Source: Henckelia pumila
Lineage: Eukaryota > Streptophyta > Magnoliopsida > Lamiales > Gesneriaceae
NCBI RefSeq assembly: GCF_033568475.1
Contig: NC_133121.1
Coordinates: forward strand, 4,526,001-4,590,000
Direction: 5' to 3'
DNA length: 64,000 bases
Numbering within the stretch: the first letter of the stretch is position 1; each line of letters starts with the position of its first letter. The notes under the pieces were generated by a model that saw only the letters and a list, made by a program, of their open reading frames with translations, did no database searches and was not told the DNA's origin. This document shows positions 26,289 to 38,463 of the stretch, piece by piece. The position numbers and the translations under genes were made by a program.

Positions 26289-27400
26289 CGAAAATCGAAG
26301 AAATAATTCGGCACCACGATTGATGAATGATGATGTTTCTTGAGTTTTCTTGTGTTTGTATGAACATTTACGTTGGTCGATAACAATTTTGATAATAAAA
26401 TAACAGTAAATTGGCAAAAAATCCCAAATGTAAACACCTTTTACACTACATTCCTTTACCACTTTTTTGTACCATAATTTTTATTAATTTGTATCATATT
26501 TTATATGATTTTATACTACATGATGTATGATGTTGTACCACATTTTATGAATAAACAGTCCAAAACAAAACATGTTTGCATATGAGATTTTTGGGCAAAT
26601 TGTCCATAAAATAATGGGTAAGTTATTAATTTGTAAAAATAATTGATAAATATCGTGTTTAATACTGAACAAATCTAATTGCTACTTAATTACGTTTTTC
26701 TTCAAGATAAGTTAGAAAACATACCTAATTTCTTATTATTAATAAAGTTATAGAGCTTAAGGCTACCTTTGGTATCAAATGCCAAATCAAAAAAATATTT
26801 TTTTAAAAAAAATAGTGTTTTTTTAGTTTCTAAAATTGTTTGGACGATCATTTAAGTGTTAAAAAACACCTTTTAAAGCTAAATTTAGAGTTTTTTCAAA
26901 AGCCCAAAATTTTCAAAAGCCCAAAATAAGAGCTTAAAAAAGAAAAAAAAATTTAAAAATGTTTTTTATTTTATAAAGTGTTTGGATGATCATTTAAGTG
27001 TTTTAAAAAATATTTTTTAAGCCAAATTTAAAACTTTTTCAAAAGCCCAAAATTAAAACTTAAAAAAGCACTTTTTTTTAAAAAATGGCTACTAATACCG
27101 AACGGGTTCTAATTATGACCATTTTAAATTATTATCGTTACTACTATATTTCATAATTTTGATCCTTGTTATTCTTTTGAGAATTTTTTTTAATCTCAAA
27201 ACAAAAGAAATATTATTAACAATTATTGGAATTATTACATAGCTGATCGAAATAAGAAAAGCTAAAATTCGGAGTCTCACTCCAAAGTGTGGGAGTAACA
27301 TAGGAGCGGAAGGCTTTTTTTCAAAACATGAGCACACTTGTTCGATTGTCACTGGGCAAAAACAATTGAGAAATCATGCTCACTTCTGATTATATCTTTG
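26289..27400. other. Promoter side of the coiled-coil gene, then MITE-rich DNA
   Basis: Upstream of the minus-strand coiled-coil gene. Contains one MITE candidate (26762-27108); the rest is AT-rich without a supported gene. Confidence 0.5.
26762..27108. mobile_element. MITE candidate, about 350 bp
   Basis: Left end 'ggctacctttggtatcaaa' and right end 'ctaataccgaacgggttct' are imperfect inverted repeats of the common 'tttggtat ... accaaac' type. The interior repeats a 'gtttggatgatcatttaagtgtt' module twice (about 26847 and 26981) and poly-A/T runs. No coding capacity. A target duplication is not clear. Confidence 0.55.
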
Positions 27401-27408
27401 CATTTGTG

Positions 27409-28053
27409 CAGTGGTGGAGCTACATGGTCCCGAAATGGTGAGATCGCCCCCCTCAAATTTTTAAAAAGTTTAGTACTATATATATAGGTAGTGTTTGGGA
27501 GAGTTTTTGGGAAACACTTCTCAACTTTTCATTAACAAAATTTTCAAAAGATCTCCCAAACACTACCATAATATCTTTTTAAAATACAAATTTTAATTGT
27601 GCAATCTCCTCCTCAATAACAAAAGAGTCACCTCCATTTTGACTACCATGATAAACTTTGAATAAATAGTAGTAAAGACGGATTTGGAGATCACAATTAA
27701 ATACTGAAAAAAGGATCATCTTAACAAAAGCTCTCTATTATCGCCTAATAGAAAAAAAAAACATCAATATTTCATTTGATATATTTACTTTGAAAATTAG
27801 TATTGTTATATATCCGTTGTAACTATAGTAAATAGCTTTTTTGAGTAATGAAAATTATTAAAACATCACTTCGTAATCGGTTGAAAAATGATTAAATAAT
27901 TATTTGGTATCTTATGAAGTATTTTCAAAGCATGAAATTTGAGAAAATGTATTGCAAAAAACATATAAAGTTAATATATGATATTTATTGTATTTTTTAA
28001 AAAATCTATTGAATTCACCCCCTATGATAAAAAAAATTATGGGTACGCCACTG
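27409..28053. mobile_element. hAT-like non-autonomous element with 8-bp target duplication
   Basis: Begins CAGTGGTGGAGCTAC and ends GTACGCCACTG; these ends are imperfect inverted repeats of the CAGTGGCG type common in plant hAT (Tip100-like) elements. A perfect 8-bp direct repeat CATTTGTG lies immediately outside both ends (27401-27408 and 28054-28061), the length expected of hAT insertion. The 645-bp body has no transposase. An 81-bp MITE sits inside it. Confidence 0.9.
27487..27567. mobile_element. Miniature inverted-repeat element, 81 bp
   Basis: Perfect 16-bp terminal inverted repeats GGTAGTGTTTGGGAGA ... TCTCCCAAACACTACC around about 49 bp, nested in the hAT-like element. A relative with the same right end ('ctcaaacactaccatagtatctt') lies at about 43958-44065. 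Confidence 0.85.
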
Positions 28054-28061
28054 CATTTGTG

Positions 28062-28690
28062 CACAATAAAACTAGATTATGAGATATCAAATCTACGCAG
28101 AATTTTTCGTGTCCACTACCCCCTTCTCATCAAGTTCAAAACATACTTTCTTTCACCTCAAACTTCGAATCCATGAGAGAGCTTCAAGAAGTATCATTGT
28201 TTCACCGTCCTTTATATCAACCACACCATTAGTAACACAAGTCCAACATCTCATAAATCGCCCTTCTTCATCCCTCAAAATGCATCCAAGCCCAATCTTT
28301 TGCTCCTCAGATAAAAACGTAGCATCCACGTTGCACTTGATAAAGAGTGTGCAGGTTTATGCCACAAAGTACATGATTCATTAATATTTTCATGGGTACT
28401 AATCTCATTGACCATCTGTTTGGCTCCTATCCAATCACATAGATAATATTGTGCAAATCTAACTGTTTGGCTCGAGTTTTTGCTACTATTGTTCCACACT
28501 TTCTCATTTATTTGCCGCCAAATACTCCACAAGAACATACAAAACTTAGCCCCCTTGCAGCCCTCCAACTCTGCCAAAAACGAGAAGAATAACTCCAAGA
28601 AGGATTCAGCCGTTAGTGGATTATGCCTCATGCACTCTTGTGCAAAAGGGCACAAAATGAAGAGATGACGTCTATTTTCTATCCTTGAGC
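28062..28690 (-). mobile_element. LINE/RNase H-type relic
   Basis: Minus strand encodes FLWSIWRQINEKVWNN, the end of the zf-RVT region of plant LINEs (W-x-x-W-x-x-RN-like), then, in another frame, NVDATFLSEEQKIGLGCILRD and an RNase H (RVT_3) segment ending LLEALSWIRSLR. The change of frame between the two halves shows decay. It directly abuts the target duplication of the hAT-like element. Confidence 0.75.
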
Positions 28691-28747
28691 TGCAGAAGTC
28701 TCACAACGTTGGCTAGTACTAGAATGCAACTTTGTTGTAGCTTATCC

Positions 28748-28871
28748 TGTCAGCAAAGGTGGCTCAATATTGGTCAAAGATGGTGGGTGGTTTGAATGAA
28801 GGAAACGTGCATGTTTTTTTCATTCAAACCACCCACCATCTTTGACCAATATTGAGCCACCTTTGCTGACA
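28748..28871. repeat. Palindrome of the Copia LTR start
   Basis: The first about 50 bp of the LTR (28748-28799) is followed, after about 20 bp, by its reverse complement (28821-28871). This is the junction where the plus-strand LTR meets the inverted partial copy. Confidence 0.93.
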
Positions 28872-30961
28872 GTCTCCCATTTGGAGATTTGATTGAGAAT
28901 CAAACACATCTCCACATATCCTTTCAAACTTGTCATTCCTGCTGCTTACGTTTCTGCTGGGCCACTTGAGGATCTACACCACTCAAACTTATCTGTGTTC
29001 ACTGGCTTGGTCAGAAAATCAGATATGTTATCCTTCGTATGGATCTTCAGCATGTCCACACTTCCTTCCTCTACTAATTCTCGTACAAAATGATATTGAA
29101 CTCCAATGTGTTTAGTCCTGGAATGAAAGGCTGGATTCCTTGCAATGTGCAAGGCACTCTGACTGTCACAAAACAGAGGAATCTTTTCTTGTTTGTGCTC
29201 AAGCTCCTCCAATAACCTTTTAATCCATATTGCCTCCTTGCAAGCTTAAACTATGGAAATTGAAGAATAAATAGACACCAAGATTTACGTGGAAAACCCC
29301 TAAAAATATTATTAGGGTAAAAACCACGGGCAAGACCAATAGATTTCACTGTAATATTTGGAGAATTACAAACTCTCTCTGTGTTTCCAAAGAGACACAC
29401 ACTCTCTTAATACAGGAGAAAACCTATCTCATAAATATATAAAAATAACCAAGGAGAAAGAAGAAACTCAAGTTCGGATGATTTGCTTCCAAGGAGAAAG
29501 AAGAAACTCAAGTTCGGATGATTTGCTTGAGAATGGGATGCAGAGAATGCTGAGGAAATAGCTCAATTTATAGAGCTAATCCCTCGGTGTGAACCTGCAA
29601 AGCAAATCAATTTTTAATTTGCTTTGCTACATTTGCTACACGTTTTTTCTTCATTCAACTTGTTGTCATTTGCCAACTAATCTATTTGACTTTTCAAATC
29701 TCAATTCAATGCCAATTGCCGACATTTCTCCCACTTGGAGAATTGATTGAGAATCAAACACATCTCCACACATTCTTTCAATCTTGTCATTCCTGATGCT
29801 TACATTTCTGCTAGAACACATGAGGATCTAAACCACTCGAACTTCTCCGTGTTCACTGGCTTGGTCAGAATATCAGCTATGTTATCCTTCGTATGGATCT
29901 TCTTCATATCCACACTTCCTTCCTCTACTACTTCTCGTACAAAGTGAAATTGAACTCCAATGTGTTTAGTCCTGGAATGAAAGGCTGGATTCCTTGCAAT
30001 GTGCAAGCCACTCTGATTGTCCAAAAACAGAGAAATATTTTCTTGTTTGTGCCCAAGCTCCTCCAATAATCTTTTAATCCATATTGTCTCCTTGCAAGCT
30101 TGAGTAGCTGCCATGTATTCTGCCTCCGTGTAGATAACGCCACAACTGTTTGCAGTTTTGAAACCCAGCTGACTGCACCTCCTGCAACTGTAAATACATA
30201 ACCAGTAGTAGATTTTCTTTTATCTGGATAACCTGCGTAATCTGAATCCACAGAGCCCCTGACTGTAAAATCTAATCCTCCAAAACATAATGCAGCATCA
30301 CAGGTATCCTTAATCTACCTAAGGATCCTCTTAACCGTGCTCCAATGCTCTTGTCCAGGATTTTCCATATACCGACTGACTGCTCCCACTGCTTGTGCAA
30401 TGTCTGGTCTTGTACAAATCATGGTGAACATTAAACTTCCCACTGCTGATGCATACGGTACTCGAGACATCTCCATCCTCTCTGCTTCACTGCTAGGACA
30501 CATCTCAGAAGATAACTTGAAGTTAATATGAAGAGGGGTTGAAACTGGCTTACTATCTTGCATGTTGAAGCGTTGCAAGACTTTCTTCAAATAATTTTTC
30601 TGAGAAAGCCAAATCTTTTTATTGCTTCTGTCTCGGTGAACTTGCATCCCTAGAATCTTGTTTGCTGGTCCCAAGTCCTTCATATCAAATTTCCTAGCCA
30701 ACTGTGCCTTCAATTCTTGGACCCGATCTTTGTTGGGGCCTACTACCAACATGTCGTCCACGTACAACAGCAAAATGATATAATCATCATCACCAGACCT
30801 CTTGAAATACGTACAAGGGTCTGCACTGAGTCTGTTGTACCCAAGGCTCATAATATAGGAATCAAATCTCTTGTACCAATAATTTTTAATTTGCTTTGCT
30901 ACATTTGCTAACCACTCTATTTGACTTTTCAAACCTCAATTCAATGCCAATTGCCGACATT
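28821..30961 (-). mobile_element. Inverted partial Copia copies inside the fossil
   Basis: Minus-strand order of parts read along the window: start of an LTR with the pol 3' end (28821-29247), a nearly whole LTR (about 29250-29725), RNase H and reverse transcriptase (about 29727-30883), and the start of another LTR (about 30884-30961). Sequence is closely related to the plus-strand element. It is broken in several places. Both inverted segments lie within the single TATCC duplication, so they were not separate TSD-flanked insertions as far as I can see. Confidence 0.85.
29449..29528. repeat. 40-bp tandem pair inside the inverted LTR
   Basis: A 40-bp unit starting CCAAGGAGAAAG occurs twice in a row (29449 and 29489) with no mismatch that I can see. 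Confidence 0.9.
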
Positions 30962-31020
30962 TCAATTTTCATAGTTTCTATCTCGTAATGCCGCACTTGG
31001 GACTAACAAGTGGTATCAAA
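30962..31020 (+). other. Plus-strand LTR end and primer-binding site
   Basis: The end of the plus-strand LTR (ending GGGACTAACA) is followed by TGGTATCAAAGCC, close to the initiator-Met tRNA complement used by most plant Copia elements. Confidence 0.8.
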
Positions 31021-34000
31021 GCCTTGGCATAAAATTTCTTAAAATTCTGAGTATGCTATGTGGTTGCAGCTTTGACTGATCTTCCACATCAGAAAAGATT
31101 TTTTGAAGATTTTATAAGGCAGGATTCTTGTAGTCAATATGACGGCAAAATACAAGATAGAAAAGTTCAACGGGAGCAATTTTTTGCTGTGAAAATTGAA
31201 GGTGCAAGCAATTCTAACAAAGGAGCGTTGCTTGGAAGCTATTGGAGATAGACCGACGGATGTCACGGACGATCAAAAGTGGAACGAGATGAATCACAAT
31301 GTTGTTGCCAATTTGCACTTGGCTATAGCGGATGAAGTTTTGTCAAGTATCTCTGAAATAAAAAGCGTAAAAGTTAATTGGGATACTCTGACAAAATTGT
31401 ACGAGGTCAAGTCACTACACAACAAAATTTTCCTAAAGAGAAAGCTTTATACTCTTCGGATGGCTGAATCCTCATCGATGACCGACCATATCAATACACT
31501 GAATACTCTATTTTCCCGGCTCACGTATATAGGGCATAAAATAGAGGAAAAAGAACGTGCGGAGCTTTTTCTTTAGAGTCTACCAGATTCATGCGATCAG
31601 CTCATCATCAATGTTACCAATAATGTTCTTTTGGATAATTTAAATTTTGACGATGTCTTAACTGCGGTTCTTGGAGAAGAGAGTCGTCGAAGGAACAAGG
31701 AAGATAGGTTGACAACATCGAAGCAAGCAGAGGCTTTACCGATGACGAGAGGAAGATTGACGGAGCGTGACTCCAGTGGGAGCCACAGATATGGTAGATC
31801 CAAGTCAAGAAGTAAGAAGAAGAATATTTACTGCTTTAAATATGGCGGTAAATGGCACTTCAAGAGAGAGTGTACGAAGAGCATCGAGAAGGGATCTCAA
31901 GGAAATGTGGCCAGTACTTCATAAAGTGGTGAAATACTATTCAGCGAAGCAGCAACAGTTGCAGAAGGCAGACACAAATTTTATGATGCATGGATTATGG
32001 ATTCAGGAGCGACATGACACATGACGTCAAGGAGAGAATGGTTCGATCATTATGAACCAGTCTCAGGAGGATCTGTATTCATGGAAAATGATCATGTCTT
32101 GGAAATCGCTGGGGTCGGTACCATCAAAATCAAAATGTTTGATGCCACTATTCGCACCATACAGGAGGTACGACATGTGAAGGGCCTGACAAAAAATCTT
32201 TTGTCTTTGGGGCAATTGGATGATATTGGGTACAAAACCCGTATCGAAAAAGAGATCATGAAGATTGTGAAAGGCGCGCTTGTGGTTATGAAGGCGGAAA
32301 AGATTGCTGCAAATCTGTATGTATTGTTGGGGAAAACACACAAAGAGACGGAACTAGCTGTTGCATCAATTGGTTCGTGGGAAGAATCTACAGTGTTGTG
32401 GCATAGAAAGCTTGGGCATATGTCAGAACGAGGAATGAAGATTCTCTCAGAACCGAAGCTGTTGCCGGGGCTTACAAAAGTGACTCTACCCTTTTGTGAG
32501 CATTGTGTTACCAGTAAACAACACAGATTAAAGTTTGGCTCATCTACTGCCAAAAGCAAAGGCATATTGGAGCTGATTCATTCTGATGTTTGGCAAGCAC
32601 CGGTGCTATCCCTATGAGGAGCAAGATATTTTGTCTCGTTTATTGATGATTTCTCTAGGAGATGTTGGGTGTATACAATCAAGAAGAAGTCAGATGTTTT
32701 CGAAGTCTTCAAAGTTTTCAAAGCGCAGGTTGAACTTGATTCTGATAAGAAAATCAAGTGTTTGAGGACTGACAATGGAGGAGAATATACCAGTGATGAA
32801 TTTGATGCATTCTGTCAGCATGAGGGCATCAAAAGATAGTTCACGACGGCTTACACGCCTCAACAGAATGGAGTGGCAGAGCGGATGAACAAAACTTTGT
32901 TGGACAGAACAAGGGCCATGTTGAGTACTGCAGGTCTACCAAAGTCATTTTGGGCAGAAGCAGTCAAAACCGCTTTTTATATCATCAATCGTTCTCCTTC
33001 AGTGGCGATTGATTTGAAGACTCCAATGGATGTGTGGACTGGCAAGCCAGCTGATTATTCTCGGTTACATACATTTGGAAGTCCGGTGTACGTGTTGTAC
33101 AATGAACAAGAAAGATCAAAGTTGGATTCCAAATCCAGAAAGTGCATCTTCTTGGGCTATGCTGATGGAGTAAAGGGGCTTCGCTTATGGGATCCTACTG
33201 TCCACAAGCTTATCATCAGCAGAGATGTTATCTTCGAGGAAGATAAAGTGAAGGGAGACAAAGGCACACTGAATTCAGAAACTACTATCATTCAGGTGGA
33301 AAATAAGACAGACGAAGATCAAGTTTCTTATGAAGCAGTACCAGAGCACGAGGAACAAGAACCAGTTGAGTCAGAGGTTTCCAAAGTGAGGCAGTCAACT
33401 CGAGAGAGAAGACCACCAGGTTGGCTTTCAGATTATGTCACTGAAAGAAACATTGCATATTGTCTATTAACAGAAGATGGTGAGCCATCGAGTTTCCATG
33501 AGGCTACTCAAAGCTCGGATGTATCCCTGTGGATGACAGCGATGCAGGAAGAATCGAAAGCATTGGACAGAAACAAAACTTGGGATCTTGTTACACTACC
33601 ACGAGGGAGGAAAGCTATCCGTAACAGATGGGTCTATAAGATCAAGCGTGATGGTAATAACCAAGTGGAGCGGTATCGTGCGAGATTGGTTGTCAAAGGG
33701 TATGCTCAGAAAGAAGGTATTGACTTCAATGAGATATTTTCTCATGTGGTTCGACTTTCAACAGTCAGAGTAGTGTTGGAATTGTGTGCGGTGTTTGACC
33801 TACATCTGGAACAGCTAGATGTGAAAATAGCATTTCTTCATGGCGATCTTGAAGAAGAAATCTATATGCTCCAGCCAGAAGGTTTTGCAGAAAAAGGCAA
33901 AGAGAACTTGGTTTGCAGGTTGAATAAATCTCTGTACGGTCTCAAACAGGCGCCGAGGTGTTGGTACAAGAGATTTGATTCCTATATCATGAGCCTTGGG

Positions 34001-35041
34001 TACAACAGACTCAGTGCAGTCCCTTGTACGTATTTCAAGAGGTCTGGTGATGATGATTATATCATTTTGCTGTTGTACGTGGACGACATGTTGGTAGCAG
34101 GCCCCAACAAAGATCGGGTCCAAGAATTGAAGGCACAGTTGGCTAGGAAATTTGATATGAAGGACTTGGGACCAGCAAACAAGATTCTAGGGATGAAAGT
34201 TCACCGAGACATAAACAATAGGAAGATTTGGCTTTCCCAGAAAAATTATTTGAAGAAAGTCTTGCAGCACTTCAACATGCAAGATAGTAAGCCAGTTTCA
34301 ACCCCTCTTCCTATTAACTTCAAGTTATCTTTTGAGATGTGTCCTAGCAGTGAAGCAGAGAAGATGGAGATGTCTCGAGTACCGTATGCATCAGCAGTGG
34401 GAAGTTTAATGTTCGCCATGATTTGTACAAAACCAGACATTGCACAAGCAGTGGGAGAAGTCAGTCGGTATATGGCGAATCCTGGACAAAAGCATTGGAG
34501 CACGGTTAAGAGGATCTTTAGATATATTAAGGGTACCTCGAATGTTGCATTATGTTTTGGAGGATCAGATTTTACACTCAGGGGCTATGTGGATTCAGAT
34601 TACGCAGGTGATCCAGATACAAGAAAATCTACTACTGGTTATGTGTTTACAGTTGGAGGAGGTGCAGTCAGCTGGGTTTCAAAACTGCAAACAGTTGTGG
34701 CGTTATCTACAACGGAAGCAGAATACATGACAGCTACTCAAGCTTGCAAGGAGGCAATATGGATTAAAAGGTTATTGGAGGAGCTTGAGCACAAACAAGA
34801 AAAGATTCCCCTGTTTTGTGATAGTCAGAGTGCCTTGCACATTGCAAGAAATCCAGCCTTTCATTTCAGGACTAAACACATTGGAGTTCAATATCATTTT
34901 GTACGATAAGTAGTAGAGGAAGGAAGTGTGGACATGCTGAAGATCCATACGAACGATAACATATCTGATTTTCTGACCAAGCCAGTGAACACAGATAAGT
35001 TTGAGTGGTGTAGATCCTCAAGTGGCCTAGCAGAAACGTAA

Positions 35042-37912
35042 TGTGGGGACCCGGGTCGCTAATCTCATCATAGGGAAATTAACGATTAATAAACAATTAA
35101 TCGAACAATAAAAAAATATTCAAACCAAGAGCTAAATTTTTATTTTTTTTTAAAAAATCTTAGCACCTCGCTCGATCGGGTAAACTCACCCGATCGAGCG
35201 AGCAAGAAAATCCTGCTCTCGGGTCTGAATTCATATTGGCCTCGCTCGATCGGTGTAAATCATCCGATCGAGCTAGCCCAAAAACTCACTTCTCTGCTTT
35301 GGAAAATCACAGGCCGCGCTCGATCGGTGGAGTTCACCCGATCGAGCGGGCACTCTGTCCAGAAAAATAAAATGAATCTTGTTGTACAATGTGATTCCAA
35401 AACTTATACAACTTTCATATAAATTTCTAAACATGCTTCTAGCTAATTAACATGCATTCAAACTAATATCAAGTGATCTAGAATACATGAACTCTCAAGT
35501 ATAAATCAATACTTGACAAAAACAACCTATACAAAGGTTCTTGCTTTCTAACATGTTTATCAAATCATAATTACATGTTATCTGCTTAAAACCCGAATCA
35601 CCACATGCTATCTCTCTTCTCAAGCTATCCAAGCCAACTCTAGCTTGATCTTGCCCCAACCTGATGCAATGCACACATACAAACAAAGCAACAGCCGGAT
35701 AACTCCGGTGAGAATAAATCTCAGTATGAATAACATGTATATACATCATTTAAGCATATAACTCATTCATATCATGAACGTTACATAATAACATAACATG
35801 CTAGCATTTACAAACTCATATTCTAAACCATATAAATCTCTAGGTTAATGCATAAATGCAATGCATGTGCCAAGGAATAGGCTATCAAATCTGATATCAA
35901 TAAATCGTAGTTCTGGGATCCCGAGGAAATAAAATCTTCAACAAACACCAACTCACCCAATCGAGGTGAAGTTGAATACTTCATTTTCTCTGACTTTGGT
36001 GCAACTATAGTGAGTCTTCTGGCTTTGGAAGTAAGTCTACATTCCGTGCCACTCAACTACAGCCCTCCAAACGTCATATGCACTCTAGGCCTTTCAACCC
36101 TCTGTGCTTTACTGGCTGGAGTTCAAGATGAATGCAATATGTTCTGTATGCATTAACTGCTATAAAACACCTTGAACACATCAATCATATAATTATATGA
36201 ACATATAATCACTCAACGATACCGACAAATCTGTAAGTATCACATGTAATACATAAAACATGTTCAATACAGAAAATACTATAAATCAAATCAGACAAAT
36301 AAACATTTACATAAATATTCTGCGACTTCAAGAAAATAGCTATCTTGAATAATCTATCCCATTTATGTAAACGTAAACCATAACATATATGAAAACATGC
36401 ATGTATGTGATTTTAGGCAACTCGATAATCAAAAACAAACTCGAGTTATTCTGCCCATCTTATTAATGTCTATTCATACCTTTCATCGCGATTCAAACAT
36501 CTTGAATCTGTTGCCAATGCTGATCATCTCAAAGCTAGCCAAATCAGTCATACAATTCTACTCATTTCAATCAATGCTACTTGAAGGTATTTATGATTCA
36601 ACTTCAAATACTTCAAGTCATTCGAACTCGAACTCGTCGATTCAACTTCGATAATCTTAAATTCAAATCTGAAATATATTATAACATATCTAAACATCAA
36701 TTTCCAATCTGAATCGATGATTATTTAGAGCTTATTCTGTTCAAATCTTGCTAAGACAATCAGAATTCAAACCGACGTCGCAACTATTCGAGTCCGATAA
36801 GTCTTTCGATTCAAATATCATCATATCTACATTCTCAACATAATCTCATATTAAATTCATTCACAATAAACTTGAAGATGAGCTCTAGATATGTAGAATG
36901 CATATCAATTCAAAATCTTGAACCGGCGGCGTAACGGTACGATTTCGGTCTTTCTAAAAGCATAACATCAATCTTACTACTCATCTCAACTCAAAAGCAA
37001 CACAATTCATCAACACAATTTCGAAATCATCAGCCCTAAAAATTCAGAATTATGAAAAATCTTTCAAAAATCGAAAACATGTTCAAACGACGATCTTTTC
37101 TCGATCCATCTTAGATATGCTATCGTCGTACATGCTAGAACACGTTTATACAATCAAATCTTAATTCTAACAACATCATAGAATTAAAACATGGTAGAAC
37201 TTCATAAAACTTACGTCAAAACGAAGTACTAAGAGCTGTGATCGCAAATATACGATCAATCGGAAATTCTACCGGGCGGATCAAAAGTTATTGGAGATTG
37301 AACGGAAGAAAATGGACTTGGAAAGTTTCTTCTCCATTCTCACAGTGTAATCTGATCTTGGGAAGCTGAATCATCTGATATTTCAACACACTACACGTAT
37401 ATACATATCAAGTTGCAAGAAAATTGTACTTTAGTCCCTGAACTTTGGCCTAATTGCAAATTAGACCCCGGACAAGTGATTTAATTCAATTTTAATACTA
37501 AATAATTTAAGAATAATAGAATTTAATTCTAAACTCTAAATATTCTCAAATTAAATATTTTCGGATTAAAATTAAATCATTTCAGACCTTATCGCATTTT
37601 AGTCCTTGAATTGCTCAATATTTGCAAATGGGTCCTTTCTCGGATTTCATCCTCAAATTCAATCTTTGATATTTATCATCTTGGAATTCACATCTTAAAT
37701 TCCATAAATATCAATTCAAATATTTTTAATCTTTTAATTTAAGAATTCCGGATATTAAAATCTTAAAATCCGAAAAATCCTCAAATTAAATATTTCTGAC
37801 CCGAAATTGAAATCTTCAATTTCCATAAATTCTTTAATTCATCTTTTCTATTTTATTCGGAATTTAAATCTTAAATCCCGTAATTAAGAACTTAATATTT
37901 TCGGGCCTTACA
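35042..37912. mobile_element. Solo LTR, long, nested in the Copia fossil
   Basis: Starts TGTGGGGACCC and ends GGGCCTTACA, flanked by a perfect 5-bp duplication CGTAA (35037-35041 and 37913-37917). The Copia sequence continues uninterrupted across the two sides. There is no coding sequence in the 2,871 bp. TG...CA ends and a 5-bp duplication fit an LTR; the length and wording suggest a Ty3/Gypsy family, which is inference. A small non-coding derivative (LARD-like) is the alternative, but I see no second pair of repeats inside. Confidence 0.85.
35165..35352. repeat. Three CGATCGG hairpins in the solo LTR
   Basis: Three successive imperfect palindromes of the form GCTCGATCGG-(about 9 nt)-CCGATCGAGC occur at about 35170, 35245 and 35315, spaced about 75 bp apart. 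They are GC-rich in an AT-rich LTR, so each could form a stable hairpin. Confidence 0.9.
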
Positions 37913-37991
37913 CGTAAGCAGCAGGAATGGCAAGTTTGAAAGGATGTGTGGAGATGTGTTTGATTCTCAATCAAATCTCCAAGTGGGAGAA

Positions 37992-38458
37992 TGTCAGCAA
38001 AGGTGGCTCAATATTGGTCAAAGATGGTGGGTGGTTTGAATGAAGAAAACGTGCATGTTTTTCATTTGGTCAATCATGTGCAGCTGAAGGAAATTCATTA
38101 TGAATTTCCTGGCCTTCACGCGTTCACAACCCAGGGGGAGCTCTATAAATAGAGCTCTCCTCCAGCATTCTATATATCCCATCTCGAGTTCAATCATCTA
38201 AGCTTGAGTTTCTTCATCTCCCTTATTTATTTCTATATATATTTGTGAGATATGTTTTCTTCTGTATTAAGAGAGTGAGTGTCTCTTTGGAAACACAGAG
38301 AGAGGTTGTAATTCTCCAAATATTATAGTGGAATCTTTTGGTCTTGCCCGTGGTTTTTACCCTAATAATTTTTGGGGGTTTTCCACGTAAATCTTGGTGT
38401 CTATTTATTCTTCAATTTCCATAGTTTTTATCCCGTGATGCTATACCTGGGACCAACA
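37992..38458 (+). repeat. 3' LTR of the Copia fossil
   Basis: 467 bp from TGTCAGCAAAGG to GGGACCAACA. Preceded by the purine-rich 'caagtgggagaa' (polypurine-tract position) and followed by the TATCC duplication. Carries a 'ctctataaatagagct' TATA region near 38140, a plausible old promoter. Confidence 0.9.
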
Positions 38459-38463
38459 TATCC

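Larger units (their letters stand above)
28748..38458 (+). mobile_element. Ty1/Copia LTR element fossil (Tnt1-like), rearranged
   Basis: The complex starts TGTCAGCAAAGG and ends GGGACCAACA, and is bounded by one 5-bp duplication TATCC (28743-28747 and 38459-38463). The plus-strand body holds a primer-binding-site-like TGGTATCAAAGCC (about 31009), a gag-like region (about 31140-31920) with a zinc-knuckle-like segment, protease/integrase (about 31930-33400), reverse transcriptase with YVDDM (about 33480-34300) and RNase H (to about 35036). Pol order (integrase before RT) makes it Copia; the wording is closest to Tnt1/Tork. It is broken, with several interruptions, although one long frame survives in integrase-RT. 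The 5' side is replaced by inverted partial copies, and a foreign solo LTR sits near the 3' end. Moderate age is likely, because the LTR pieces are similar but not identical. Confidence 0.9.

Noticed and set aside
31009-31021. Possible tRNA-related sequence TGGTATCAAAGCC
   Set aside because: It is the primer-binding site of the Copia fossil, not a tRNA gene; no cloverleaf surrounds it.
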